Shown here piece after piece: positions 53,112 through 61,856 of a stretch of DNA of 64,000 bases. This DNA comes from Thermorudis peleae (GTDB lineage: Bacteria; Chloroflexota; Chloroflexia; Thermomicrobiales; Thermomicrobiaceae), in NCBI RefSeq assembly GCF_000744775.1, contig NZ_JQMP01000001.1:186001-250000 (forward strand), in the 5' to 3' direction. The position numbers were made by a program, and so were the translations under genes. Position 1 is the stretch's first letter; each line of letters opens with the position of its first letter. The notes beneath the pieces are model-generated. The model saw nothing but the letters and a program-made list of their open reading frames with translations, made no database searches and was not told where the DNA came from.

Positions 53112-54482
53112 TTAGCCGAGCAGGGCTCGTTCGTCAGGGTCAGCGCTTGCCAAGCCAAGTGCTTCTCGTGCTTCAGCGACGACCGTCAAGGAGCCTGTTG
53201 CAACAATCAGGTCGTCGACACCAGCCTGTTCACGAGCCAATGCGAGTGCTGCCGCAACACTTGGTGCTGTCATGGCGTCAACGTGAGGACGAAGCTGTCG
53301 TGCGACTTCGACAATCTCTTCTGGCGCGCGGATTCGCGGGCTGTGGGTGGGAACGGCAATGAGGCGGGTACAGAGCGGCAAGAGCGGCGTGAGGAACGCC
53401 AGCAGGTCTTTATCGCGCGCCAGCCCAATAATTGCAGTCAAATGTGTCCACTGAAAGTGGGTACAGAGCGCCGTAGCAAGTGCCTGAGCGGATTCACGAT
53501 TGTGTGCGGCATCCAACACAATCGTTGGCCGTTCCTGCACAACTTCGAGTCGGCCAGGCCAACGCACCGCTGCTACCCCGTGGCGGATTGCAGTGTCGGG
53601 CACATCAATGCCCTGCTGGCTAAGCGAGTGGGCGATAGTGATGGCAACGCCTGCATTCTCCACCTGATGCTGCCCCAGCAAGCCGCTTCGCAGCCCCTCT
53701 AGCTGGCCTCCTGGCCCGACGTAGGTAAACGCTTCGGGCGTTCCCCGAACATGCCAATCGCGATCACCGAGCCAGAGTAGCGCGTTCTGTTGTGCAGCCG
53801 TCGCAATGATCACTGCTGCAGCTTCGGGCGCTTGTGGCGCAGAGACGACTGGACGTCCCGGCTTGATAATGCCTGCTTTCTCACGCGCGATTGCATCCAG
53901 AGTGTTGCCGAGAATGTGCATGTGGTCAAACCCAATCCGGGTAATGGCTGCAACGGTCGGTAGGACGACATTCGTGGCATCCAGTCGGCCACCGAGGCCT
54001 ACCTCAATAACAGCAATATCCACGTCAGCGCGTGCAAAGGCAAGAAAAGCAAGGGCCGTGGTAAGTTCAAAGGCGGTCGCTTCGCCAAGGTCAGGATGCG
54101 CAGCAGCAAGATGTTCGTTTGCGCTTGCAAGTTCCTGTAAAAGCGTTGCAAAGACATCAGGAGCAAGGGGCTGATGATCAAGCTGAAAACGCTCGCGAAA
54201 CGTGTGTAAGTGTGGTGAGGTGTAGAGACCGGTGCGGTAGCCGGCTGCATGCGCAATGGTGGCGATGAACGCAGCAGTTGAGCCTTTTCCCTTTGTCCCT
54301 GCAATGTGCACAACGGGATACTGCTGATGCGGATTGCCAACGAGGGCCAGCAAGTGCCGGGTGCGCTCCAGACCGGCACCTTCATCACCAAACGGATTGG
54401 CGACAAAGCCGCGATCATAGCCAGCGCGAGCGCTGAGATAGCGAATCGCCTCGTGATAGCTCCATGGGTGAGCGCGAGTCAT
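53112..54482 (-). CDS. folC: Folylpolyglutamate synthase / dihydrofolate synthase
   Basis: 456 residues from the ATG at 54482 (GGAGGCC upstream). Mur-ligase-like ATP enzyme: P-loop VVHIAGTKGKGSTAAFIATIAHAAGY, TSPHLHTFRERF, IAVIEVGLGGRLDATNVV, GFDHMHILGNTLDAIAREKAGIIKPGRPVV and the C-terminal VLDAAHNRESAQALATAL. Adds glutamates to folate. Upstream is 281 bases to the divergent PRTase gene. Confidence 0.95.
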   Translation of the reverse strand: MTRAHPWSYHEAIRYLSARAGYDRGFVANPFGDEGAGLERTRHLLALVGNPHQQYPVVHIAGTKGKGSTAAFIATIAHAAGYRTGLYTSPHLHTFRERFQLDHQPLAPDVFATLLQELASANEHLAAAHPDLGEATAFELTTALAFLAFARADVDIAVIEVGLGGRLDATNVVLPTVAAITRIGFDHMHILGNTLDAIAREKAGIIKPGRPVVSAPQAPEAAAVIIATAAQQNALLWLGDRDWHVRGTPEAFTYVGPGGQLEGLRSGLLGQHQVENAGVAITIAHSLSQQGIDVPDTAIRHGVAAVRWPGRLEVVQERPTIVLDAAHNRESAQALATALCTHFQWTHLTAIIGLARDKDLLAFLTPLLPLCTRLIAVPTHSPRIRAPEEIVEVARQLRPHVDAMTAPSVAAALALAREQAGVDDLIVATGSLTVVAEAREALGLASADPDERALLG

Positions 54483-54656
54483 CGGCAGGCCTCCTCTGCT
54501 GGCTTTAGCATACCCGGAGGAGGGGGATTTTCGCTTGTTTCCTGGTTCGCTTATACTTTTGCGGCAGCGCTGTGTCCAGGCATTGTGCCGTCGCGACACA
54601 CGAACAGCCCGGTGAATATGGAGGCAGGAGCACGCGGGAGGGGTAAAGGGCGAGCG

Positions 54657-54693
54657 CGGCATACCGACTATTCCTGCTATTCCTGGTATGCCG
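54657..54693 (+). repeat. 9-bp inverted repeat in the leader of the PRTase gene
   Basis: CGGCATACC (54657-54665) and its complement (54685-54693), 19-base loop. It sits 70 bases before the GTG start of the PRTase and could be a transcript hairpin or an operator. The rest of 54483-54763 shows no clear ORF. Confidence 0.35.
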
Positions 54694-54763
54694 GAGGCAA
54701 GTCAACCTTCTGCTGGTTCCCCATCGGCTGTGGCAAAGGCAAGACAATACAGGAGGAAGGGAC

Positions 54764-55426
54764 GTGCTATTCGGGGCAGAATCTAATCTCGATCTTGCGC
54801 AGGCCCTGTTTGACCTCGGCGGTGTGTTGTTTGGCGAGTTCGATTTAGGGCCAACAGCTGGGCGTTCGCCGGTATATATTAACCCGCGGGTTCTCATTAG
54901 CGAACCAAGCGTCTTGCGACGTATTGCTCAGCTGATCTATCATGAGATTCAAGCCGATCAAGCACGCCGTCGTCCACGACTTGCGAGCTTTCGGGCTGTT
55001 GCCGGCGTCCCAATGGGCGGCTTGCATCTGGCCACCGCCTTTGCGCTGGTTAGTGATACCCCGCTGATTTACATTCGTCCTGACACGCAGGAACCAGTGA
55101 TCGAAGGGCGAATTATTCCTGGTCAAACGGTCCTTGTCATCGATGACCTCATGACTGGCGGGACAAGCTTGCTCCGTACAGCCAAAACGCTCGAAGACGC
55201 TGGACTGGTCGTGCGGGATTTCATTGTCCTGATCGATCGGGAGCAAGGCGGCGTTGAGCGGCTACGTGAGCACGGCTATCATGTTCTGCCAATCCTCCGG
55301 CTCCGCACGATGCTCACCTACTACTATGAAAGCGGCCAGCTTGACAGCGCGCGGTATCGCACGATTATGGCGTATCTCGAGCAGACTGGCCGCCGGCCGG
55401 CTGCACTGCCGCCTGAAGAGGAATGA
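54764..55426 (+). CDS. Orotate phosphoribosyltransferase-like protein
   Basis: 220 residues from a GTG at 54764 with AGGAGGAAGGGAC just upstream. The PRPP-binding motif is VLVIDDLMTGGTSLLRTAKTLEDAG, and FRAVAGVPMGGLHLATAFAL with LIYIRPDTQEPVIEG are like PyrE. FGEFDLGPTAGRSPVYINPRVLI matches the PyrE N-terminal pattern. Makes OMP from orotate if it is a real PyrE; the catalytic lysine of classical PyrE (KxxG loop) is not obvious, so the name is left open. Confidence 0.85.
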   Translation: MLFGAESNLDLAQALFDLGGVLFGEFDLGPTAGRSPVYINPRVLISEPSVLRRIAQLIYHEIQADQARRRPRLASFRAVAGVPMGGLHLATAFALVSDTPLIYIRPDTQEPVIEGRIIPGQTVLVIDDLMTGGTSLLRTAKTLEDAGLVVRDFIVLIDREQGGVERLREHGYHVLPILRLRTMLTYYYESGQLDSARYRTIMAYLEQTGRRPAALPPEEE

Positions 55427-55455
55427 AGGAATAACGTATTGCCGAGAGGGAAAGC

Positions 55456-56271
55456 ATGGCTGAGGTTGTCGATGTCTTGGGTCTGCGCGCCCAACTCTTC
55501 GATTTAGAGCAGCCACGTACTGCGACGATGCCGATCCATCCCTCACATCGCCCTGGATACCACTACGCGCTTTATCGGCGCCATGAAGATACGTACGCGC
55601 CAGAACGAGGCCCGCGGTCAAGCGCGTCTGGTCTCGTTGTTTGCATGGAGCACAGTGGTACGCATATTGATGCGCCGTGTCATCAGGCAGAACACCTGAT
55701 GTTGACTGGGGGTGTTCGTGCGCAAGACGTTGAAGGACCGTCTGGCTTCCGAACGCTCTCGATCGACCAGGTAGCACCGTTGGTTGGCCCAGCCGTTGTG
55801 CTCGATGTGCCACGGGCAAAAGGTGTTGATGAACTGCCAGATCGCTATGCCATTACGGTTGAAGATCTTGAAGCCTGTTGCGCAACGCAGGGCGTCACCA
55901 TCGAACCTGGTGATATTGTGCTTGTGCGAACTGGGAATGCCCGCTATTGGCATGACACTGAGCGGTACCTGGCTGGTCCGGGCATTGCTGGCAAAACGTC
56001 ACACTGGCTTGCTGAACGCGGAATCCGCGCTGTTGGAGCAGACAATATGGCCTGGGACGTCATCGGTGTCGTTGATCCGGATATCGGCAGTGATTTGCCA
56101 GGGCATCTCATCCTGCTTGCTCGACGCGGCATCCTCATCATCGAGAACCTCTATCTTGAAGAACTTGTCGCTGCCGGGGTACACCGCTGCACGTTCGTTT
56201 GCACTCCCCTAAAGTTCGTCGGCGCGACGGGCTCTCCCGTGCGGCCGATTGCCCTCGTCCCGCTCACTTAG
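55456..56271 (+). CDS. Cyclase-family metal-dependent hydrolase (kynurenine formamidase-like)
   Basis: 271 residues, ATG behind GAGAGGG. The family motif HxGTHxDxPxH is seen as HSGTHIDAPCH (about residue 66), with later GDIVLVRTGNARYW and EELVAAGVHRCTFVCTPLKFVGATGSPVRPIAL. It hydrolyses an amide or lactone with Mn or Zn; kynurenine formamidase and isatin hydrolase belong here. No other tryptophan degradation genes are nearby. It is 30 bases downstream of the PRTase. Confidence 0.88.
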   Translation: MAEVVDVLGLRAQLFDLEQPRTATMPIHPSHRPGYHYALYRRHEDTYAPERGPRSSASGLVVCMEHSGTHIDAPCHQAEHLMLTGGVRAQDVEGPSGFRTLSIDQVAPLVGPAVVLDVPRAKGVDELPDRYAITVEDLEACCATQGVTIEPGDIVLVRTGNARYWHDTERYLAGPGIAGKTSHWLAERGIRAVGADNMAWDVIGVVDPDIGSDLPGHLILLARRGILIIENLYLEELVAAGVHRCTFVCTPLKFVGATGSPVRPIALVPLT

Positions 56272-56320
56272 TCATTCCTCAACTCTTCCCCTTGCGTCTC
56301 TGGCTCTTTCAGGAGTACGC

Positions 56321-56357
56321 TTGTGCCGAGGCAATTTAGCCTCGGCTAAATTATAGT
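56321..56357 (+). promoter_or_regulatory. mntH control region: two overlapping dyads
   Basis: AATTTAGCC-tc-GGCTAAATT (56333-56352) is a perfect 9-base dyad resembling DtxR/MntR-type operators. It overlaps a second perfect dyad GCCGAGGC-aattta-GCCTCGGC (56325-56346), which followed by TAAATTATA may be the terminator of the cyclase gene. TATAGT (56352-56357) may be the -10 box. The Mn-repressor reading is inference. Confidence 0.55.
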
Positions 56358-56377
56358 GGCGCGGGAAGGGAACAACG

Positions 56378-57664
56378 ATGGCGCGACCGGGGCAAGCAGC
56401 ATCAGCGCCAGAAGGCCGAGGGCAAGCGGCGCAACCAGTACGGGCATGGCGACTGGCACGAATCCTGCCCTATCTTGGGCCGGCGTTCGTGGCCAGCGTT
56501 GCGTATATGGACCCTGGTAACTATGCAACGAATATTCAGAGTGGCGCACAATTCGGCTACACCCTAATTTGGGTCGTCTTCGCCGCCAACTTTGCTGCTA
56601 TGCTGATTCAGGCGCTTTCTGCCAAATTAGGAATTGCAACAGGGCGAAATCTTTCCGAACTCTGCCGTGAACGGTTTCCGCGCTGGGTTGTTTACGCGCT
56701 CTGGATCATTGCTGAGATTGTGGCGATGGCCACAGACCTTGCAGAATTTCTTGGGGCGGCGCTTGGCTTCTATTTGCTGTTCCACATTCCCCTCTTCGCC
56801 GCTGGCTTACTTACTGGCGTGATCACGTTTGTCATCCTTGCGTTTGAACGCTATGGACATCGCCCGATTGAAGCAGTTATCACAGGGTTCATTGGGATCA
56901 TCGCAGTGAGTTATGTCATTGAGCTTGCGCTCGAGCCACCAGACTGGATGGCTGTTGGGCAGTCATTGCTGCCGCCACGCTTTGCTGGCCCAGAAAGCGT
57001 CTTGCTCGCAACGGGTATTCTCGGTGCCACAGTGATGCCCCACGTCATTTACCTGCACTCTGCGTTAACACAGCGGCGCATCGTCCCGCGAACGGCCGAA
57101 GAAGCACAGCGGATCTTTCGCTTCGAGGTCTTAGATGTTGTCATCGCGATGGGAATTGCTGGCCTTGTCAATGCCGCGATGCTGATGATGGCTGCGACCA
57201 CATTCCACACCCGAGGACTCTCCGATGTCGCGTCAATTGAGGAAGCGTATCGAACGCTCGAGCCACTCCTGGGACGCCTGGCAAGCGTGGTCTTTGCGCT
57301 CTCACTGTTGGCCTCAGGGCTGTCTTCATCAACGGTTGGGACAATGGCTGGCCAGGTTGTCATGCAAGGGTTCTTGGAGTGGCATATTCCCCTTTGGCTG
57401 CGGCGTGGATTAACCATGCTGCCAGCGTTAATTGTTATCGGCCTTGGTATTGATCCTACTCAAGCGTTGGTAATTAGCCAGGTCGTCTTGAGCTTCGGCA
57501 TCCCCTTTGCACTCGTGCCGCTTGTCCAGTTCACGAGCGATCATCGCTTGATGGGTATCCTTGTCAATCGTCGAGCAACGACGGTCGTGGCATGGGTGCT
57601 CGCCGGGCTCATCATCGCGCTCAATGTGTTTCTCCTCGTCTCCACGTTTCTTGGCATTGGATAG
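56378..57664 (+). CDS. mntH: Nramp-family divalent metal transporter
   Basis: 428 residues, about eleven helices. Metal site: AYMDPGNYATNIQSG in helix 1 (DPGN) and GATVMPHVIYLHSALTQRR in helix 6 (MPH). Imports Mn(II) or Fe(II) with protons. A DtxR/MntR-like dyad lies just upstream. The following Usp gene is 23 bases away. Confidence 0.95.
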   Translation: MARPGQAASAPEGRGQAAQPVRAWRLARILPYLGPAFVASVAYMDPGNYATNIQSGAQFGYTLIWVVFAANFAAMLIQALSAKLGIATGRNLSELCRERFPRWVVYALWIIAEIVAMATDLAEFLGAALGFYLLFHIPLFAAGLLTGVITFVILAFERYGHRPIEAVITGFIGIIAVSYVIELALEPPDWMAVGQSLLPPRFAGPESVLLATGILGATVMPHVIYLHSALTQRRIVPRTAEEAQRIFRFEVLDVVIAMGIAGLVNAAMLMMAATTFHTRGLSDVASIEEAYRTLEPLLGRLASVVFALSLLASGLSSSTVGTMAGQVVMQGFLEWHIPLWLRRGLTMLPALIVIGLGIDPTQALVISQVVLSFGIPFALVPLVQFTSDHRLMGILVNRRATTVVAWVLAGLIIALNVFLLVSTFLGIG

Positions 57665-57687
57665 AATGAAATTGGAGAGACTTAGCG

Positions 57688-58626
57688 ATGACACGGCCAT
57701 TTACTCATATTATTGTGCCCCTTGATGGGTCCCGACTTGCCGAAGGAATCATGCCGGTTGTTGCTGAACTGGCAACACGCTGCACTGCACATGTCACGTT
57801 GTTGCACGTTGTCGAAGGGAATCCCCCAGAAGAAGTGCATGGCGAGCCGCACCTTGGCACCGCCGCGGAAGCCGAGGCGTATCTCGTACAGGTTGCTGAG
57901 CGCCTGCGCGCTGCAGGCGTGGCAGTCGAGAGCCGCGTGGTGTCAGTAACGGATGATGGCGTTGCGCCTACGATCGCAAAAGTCGCACGGGAAGTGCACG
58001 CTGATCTCATCGCGCTCGCAACCCATGGTCGAGGCGGGCTGCGCGGCTTGCTGTTTGGACGTATTGCACAGCAGGTGCTGCAACTCGCGCGTCGTCCAGT
58101 CCTCGTTGTGCGTGCTCGACGTGGTATGCCAGCGGAGTATCGCTGCCAGCGAATCCTCGTTCCACTTGATGGCACCCCAGACGCTGAAGCCGCATTACCC
58201 GTGGCCTGGGCGCTCGCTGAGCAGGTTGGCGCGCGTGTCCAGTTGGTCCGCGTCGTGCCCACGCTGGAGACCGTCAGCGTACGCGAGCGCGCGCCGGTTG
58301 TATTCTTGCCGGCCACATCCGGTGCACTCCTTGATCTTGAGGCGCGTGACGCAAACGACTATCTCGTGCGGTTGCTCGCGAGTCGTCCAGCTGGGGTTGT
58401 TGCTGAAGGCGTTGTGCGTCGCGGTGACGTGATTGCGGAGTTGGCTGCTGCCTCACGTGATGCCGACCTCGTTGTCATGTCGACGCATGGGAAGGCCGGC
58501 CTTGAAGGGTGGCTGAGTGGCAGCGTAGCGGCGCGGTTGTTGGAACGATTGGAGGCCCCGCTGCTGCTCATTCCAGCTGAACGGAAGGATGGACGCGATG
58601 GAGACGTTGATCGAACGAGAGCATGA
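57688..58626 (+). CDS. Tandem universal stress protein (two UspA domains)
   Basis: 312 residues, two Usp domains (about 5-142 and 150-305). Each ends with the ATP-binding loop: ATHGRGGLRGLLFGRIAQQV and STHGKAGLEGWLSGSVAARL. FTHIIVPLDGS and CQRILVPLDGT are the first strands. GGAGAG precedes the ATG. Overlaps the small membrane gene by 29 bases. Confidence 0.94.
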   Translation: MTRPFTHIIVPLDGSRLAEGIMPVVAELATRCTAHVTLLHVVEGNPPEEVHGEPHLGTAAEAEAYLVQVAERLRAAGVAVESRVVSVTDDGVAPTIAKVAREVHADLIALATHGRGGLRGLLFGRIAQQVLQLARRPVLVVRARRGMPAEYRCQRILVPLDGTPDAEAALPVAWALAEQVGARVQLVRVVPTLETVSVRERAPVVFLPATSGALLDLEARDANDYLVRLLASRPAGVVAEGVVRRGDVIAELAAASRDADLVVMSTHGKAGLEGWLSGSVAARLLERLEAPLLLIPAERKDGRDGDVDRTRA

Positions 58627-58906
58627 ACGCACGCGGTGGCCTGTTTGGCTTCCCCCGCTCGTCAGTGCACTCGTCTTGTTCGTGCTCTTTGTCACCGCAA
58701 CGATGGTACGGCGCAGCAGCTTCGCTGAGACTGGGCGCCCAGTGATGATTGCGGCCTCATCAACCGCTGCGGGGGCAATTGCCCTCTCGGGTGGCTGGCT
58801 GGTGCTACAGGGCCGGCGCCGTGGCTGGGGTGCAGCGCTGGCTGGGTTGAGCATGCTCGCTATGGGCGGGTATACGCTCGTCCATGTTCTTCGCTCGGTG
58901 GTGTAA
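58598..58906 (+). CDS. Small three-helix membrane protein
   Basis: 102 residues from the ATG at 58598 with GGAAGG nine bases upstream; an ATG three codons earlier is too near that site. Three hydrophobic helices (VSALVLFVLFVTATM, IAASSTAAGAIALSGGWLVL and AALAGLSMLAMGGYTLVHVL). Unknown family. It is coupled to the Usp gene and overlaps the convergent PPOX gene by 47 bases at its 3' end. Confidence 0.6.
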   Translation: METLIEREHERTRWPVWLPPLVSALVLFVLFVTATMVRRSSFAETGRPVMIAASSTAAGAIALSGGWLVLQGRRRGWGAALAGLSMLAMGGYTLVHVLRSVV

Positions 58907-59345
58907 GCTGTCCCCAACTCCGCACATGACGCGGGGTAAGCGCGATGACTGGTAGTGCCTCCAACTGCATCGTCGCATACTGCGGATAGCGTGCCCGGAG
59001 CAGGGTGATGGCCTGCTGGTGGGAAGCTGAGCCCGGCATGACAAGCTCAGCCGGACCACGAACGAGTACCCAGGCGAGTCGTGACCAGTCTTCATCATAG
59101 CGGTCAATCACGAGCGCGGCTTGACCAGTGTGGCGAATGTTGCGTACGCGTGCAAGTTGCTCCCACGAGCCCTTGGGCTTCTCGTCAATCGGCGTGTAGA
59201 AGCGACCACTTGCTGCGTCATAGGCGTAACAGACTGGAACAACTGTTGGCTCACCCGCTCGGCTGACGGTTGCCAGGTGCCCAATCCGCTGGACTTCGAC
59301 GAATGCCTGCTCTGCCTGCGACAGCCTTACCATCCCTACGGCCAT
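58860..59345 (-). CDS. PPOX-class (pyridoxamine 5'-phosphate oxidase-like, F420-type) protein
   Basis: About 161 residues; ATGs at 59354, 59345 and 59333 are all in frame and none has a strong ribosome site. Split-barrel pattern: RIGHLATVSRAGEPTVVPVCYAYDAASGRFYTPIDEKPK, ALVIDRYDEDWSRLAWVLVRGPAELV. This matches the TIGR03668-like F420 group. It probably binds F420 or FMN; substrate not known. Together with the LLM protein it suggests coenzyme F420 in this organism. Confidence 0.85.
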   Translation of the reverse strand: MAVGMVRLSQAEQAFVEVQRIGHLATVSRAGEPTVVPVCYAYDAASGRFYTPIDEKPKGSWEQLARVRNIRHTGQAALVIDRYDEDWSRLAWVLVRGPAELVMPGSASHQQAITLLRARYPQYATMQLEALPVIALTPRHVRSWGQLTPPSEEHGRAYTRP

Positions 59346-59526
59346 GTCCCTCATGCTATGGTCTCAGCACCAAGCTCTGCTACACTGCACCAGCGAAGCT
59401 CTTGCCTGCATGCCTGGCGCCGTCAGGTAGCCGGGTGTCTCTCCTTCTGCCGCGCGGCTGCGCAGCGAGATCCTATTGGCGACGCCCCTGCTGGATCTGC
59501 CTCACCCCCTGGTGCGTGCCGTACCC

Positions 59527-60015
59527 TCACTGGCCACCGCGTGGCCCGGCTGGTCGCTTCAGTTGGAGAGCCGGTGCGTGCACTGCCTGGGCGATTGCCC
59601 GCCAGCGGCTCCAAAGTGCGACAAGGAGGAGGAGCAGGCCAAGCAGGCCGAGGATCGGTTGAAGCGGGGCAAAGAACTGGAGTGCCCCGCTGACCCCCAG
59701 GGCGAGGACGACGAGCTTGTTGCAAACTGGACAGCCAACGGCGAAGAAGGTGAGCAGCCCGCCCAGGGAGAGCTTGCCCTCTTGCAGTGGACATGCAGCC
59801 GGGAAGGCATAGCTCGCACCGAGCAAACCGGCCAGGAGCGTGGCCGTGCCGAGGAAGACCCAGTCGATCGGGCGTACAGGCGTCATCCGGCTGAACCATG
59901 GGTTCGGGATCAGGACAGTCGGCACGCCGATGACGATCATGGTAATGCCTGCCGCAGCCAGACCGAATCCTGCCGCCTTCAGCCATGTCATCCACGGGAT
60001 CAGTTGCCGTTGCAC
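59527..60015 (-). CDS. Four-to-five-helix membrane protein with a CPVC motif
   Basis: 162 residues from a GTG at 60015 with GGAGG eight bases upstream; an ATG at codon 9 (before TWLKAAGFG) is an alternative. Helices include LAAAGITMIVIGVPTVLI, DWVFLGTATLLAGLLGASYAF and GLLGLLLLLVALW. A cysteine pair in AVGCPVCNKLVVLALG (between helices 2 and 3) and one in FPAACPLQ suggest redox chemistry or metal binding, as in VKOR- or DsbB-like proteins; family not identified with certainty. Confidence 0.65.
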   Translation of the reverse strand: MQRQLIPWMTWLKAAGFGLAAAGITMIVIGVPTVLIPNPWFSRMTPVRPIDWVFLGTATLLAGLLGASYAFPAACPLQEGKLSLGGLLTFFAVGCPVCNKLVVLALGVSGALQFFAPLQPILGLLGLLLLLVALWSRWRAIAQAVHAPALQLKRPAGPRGGQ

Positions 60016-60366
60016 TGGGTGATCCTCCCCAACAATCTCGTCACATCCACGACGCTCAAGGGTAGCACGATGGGAGGCGGCGGAGATAGCCAGATGAGGT
60101 GTCGGCGACCTGGGGCGCAACGGTTGCCCAAGGACGATGGTTACTGGACTGCATCATGCTGCGGATATGGCCGTCGGCGATCTCATTGCTCCGGAGATGC
60201 TTCTTGCCCGCAAGCCAGTCTGCCCGAGGAGGAACCGCATCGGCTATCGCGCTGGATACCCAGCAGCCGCCGTATCACTGATGGCTCCTCGGTTTGAATG
60301 TTGAGAGATCTGGCCGGCGCTGCGTTGTTTAGCCGAGCCAGGAACAGCACCGGACAGCAGATCGCC
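60016..60366. other. Gene-free stretch upstream of the CPVC membrane protein
   Basis: About 350 bases between the CPVC gene start and the molybdopterin-fold lipoprotein gene stop, both on the minus strand. Open frames here are short and lack ribosome sites. I see no repeat, RNA gene or clear promoter apart from a possible extended -10 (TGCTACCCT on the minus strand near 60059-60067). Confidence 0.35.
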
Positions 60367-60996
60367 CTATCGGCTTCGCGGCGGGCTATCGATATCCCGC
60401 ACCTCGAGCTTGATGACACCAGAGACGTAACGTCCGCCACGTTGATCCCCTGGGACAACGAGCCGGAACGGCCCTCGGTCGCCGCTGAGGGGCGTGCCAT
60501 CTTCGTCCCAGGCGAGGAGCACGGGACGATTCCCAAAATTTGGATCAAGTTCCCCAAGGGAGAGCACAACCTCATACCCATCGCGTCCTGTCACAACGAC
60601 GTATTTGCGGAGCTCATCGTTCTTGCGTGTGCTATCGAGTTGCAGGCCAACCTGCTGGAGTACTGCCCAAAGCCGTACGCCAGTATAGCGGTGCTCCTCC
60701 GTTCCCTTGCTGCTCACAAATTGGACGGCAACGGTCTCGCTCCCCAGTTGCTTGGCCTGGTCCGGCGTGAGCTGCCCAGGTTGCTTCACAAGGCCAGTAA
60801 TGGTGAGCGTATCGCCTGAGGTTGGCGTCGAGCGCTGGGCGGTTGGAGTAGAGACTGTTGGCGTCGCGGTTGGCTGGACAACGGTTGGACTTGTTCCAGC
60901 TGCACTGCGCGGCGTTGCACCCGGTGTTGGGGTCACGGCTGTGTTGCAGGCTGTGAGCACGAACATAAGCAGCGCAACGATGAGTCGGCTGCGCAT
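60367..60996 (-). CDS. Molybdopterin-oxidoreductase-fold lipoprotein lacking the cofactor cysteine
   Basis: 209 residues from the ATG at 60996 with GAGGGGGGAG upstream. Lipobox: LLMFVLTACN. A Thr/Pro-rich linker (about 50 residues), then a domain like the SUOX-type molybdopterin fold: ITGLVKQPGQLTPDQAKQLG, YTGVRLWAVLQQVGLQL, GYEVVLSLGELDP, GPFRLVVPGDQRGGRYVSGVIKLEV. No cysteine occurs beyond the lipobox, so the usual molybdenum ligand is missing. It may bind a pterin, molybdate or tungstate, or be an electron-transfer relative; the neighbouring molybdate transport genes make a molybdenum link likely. Confidence 0.8.
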   Translation of the reverse strand: MRSRLIVALLMFVLTACNTAVTPTPGATPRSAAGTSPTVVQPTATPTVSTPTAQRSTPTSGDTLTITGLVKQPGQLTPDQAKQLGSETVAVQFVSSKGTEEHRYTGVRLWAVLQQVGLQLDSTRKNDELRKYVVVTGRDGYEVVLSLGELDPNFGNRPVLLAWDEDGTPLSGDRGPFRLVVPGDQRGGRYVSGVIKLEVRDIDSPPRSR

Positions 60997-61010
60997 TGCT
61001 CCCCCCTCAC

Positions 61011-61856
61011 TTACCGTAGTACGAACGTAGGGTTGACCTGGCGTTGCCATACCATTATGGCGGCAAGAACGCCCTCAGCAATGTGCATCGGTCGCTCGCC
61101 GAGCCCCTGGATTTGGGCGTTCGCACCGCGTGGATCAATCTCCAACACTTTGGTTCCAGTGCGTACCGTCACGCCACTCCGTGTGATTCCACGGATTACG
61201 CCGTCAAGTGGAGCCTCAATCGTGTATGGCTCGCCGGTATCCGGGATGATCTGGGCGACTGGTTCGTGCTGATGCACGGCGTGACCGATGTCTCGCTCGG
61301 TTTGCCAACGACCAGTGATCGGCGCGTAGACGAAGCGATCGCGGCTGTGCCCGGCAATCTCACGAGGTTCGCCGGCAAGCGGCAAGGTTGGCCCTTCCCA
61401 GATGATTGCCCCAAGGCGTTCCCATGCTGTCTCGATCGCGACATCAACGTGGTCACCGGCGACGAAACCGGGGCCAAGGCCAATCGTGAGCGGAGCAAGC
61501 CCGCGAAGCCGTTCCGGCTGTTCGCGCTTGCGCATCCGTGCATCGATGAGCACCGTAACGTCCAGCACCTGGACAAGCGTTGGCACGCTCCAATCGACAA
61601 CCAGCGGGATGGCACGTCGGCTCTCGAGCAGGTGCTCCACTGCCGCTCGTGTCACCACACGCTGGGCAACGATGCCAGCAAGTTCCGCTGCGCCGTCGAA
61701 GACGGCATCGGTGAATGCCATGCGCCGACGCGTGGTCGTTGGCGCTCGGTCTTCTGCGATAACGACGGCGTAGCCTTCGCTGAAGAGCCGGTGAGCCACG
61801 GCTGAGGCGACGTCGTTTGCGCCAAGCACAGCGATACGGTTGTGCATGGTGCTCAC
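61011..61856 (-). CDS. YqeB/EF2563-type protein (selenium-dependent molybdenum hydroxylase system family)
   Basis: 281 residues from a GTG at 61856 (GGAAG seven bases upstream); its first bases overlap the modB stop as GTGA. An ATG at 61847 is also in frame. Rossmann-like start IAVLGANDVASAVAHRLFSEGYAVVIAE, then APTTTRRRMAFTDAVFDGAAELAGIVAQRV, the VDWSVPTLVQVLDVTVLIDARM block, and GLGPGFVAGDHVDVAIET. This is the pattern of TIGR03309 (YqeB), linked in other bacteria to selenium-containing molybdenum hydroxylases. Its function is not defined biochemically as far as I know. Confidence 0.82.
   Translation of the reverse strand: MSTMHNRIAVLGANDVASAVAHRLFSEGYAVVIAEDRAPTTTRRRMAFTDAVFDGAAELAGIVAQRVVTRAAVEHLLESRRAIPLVVDWSVPTLVQVLDVTVLIDARMRKREQPERLRGLAPLTIGLGPGFVAGDHVDVAIETAWERLGAIIWEGPTLPLAGEPREIAGHSRDRFVYAPITGRWQTERDIGHAVHQHEPVAQIIPDTGEPYTIEAPLDGVIRGITRSGVTVRTGTKVLEIDPRGANAQIQGLGERPMHIAEGVLAAIMVWQRQVNPTFVLR

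Noticed and set aside
59423-59995. 190-codon minus-strand frame overlapping the CPVC gene
   Set aside because: Out of frame with the hydrophobic protein at 59527-60015; composition is Arg/Gly/Pro-rich and no motif is seen.
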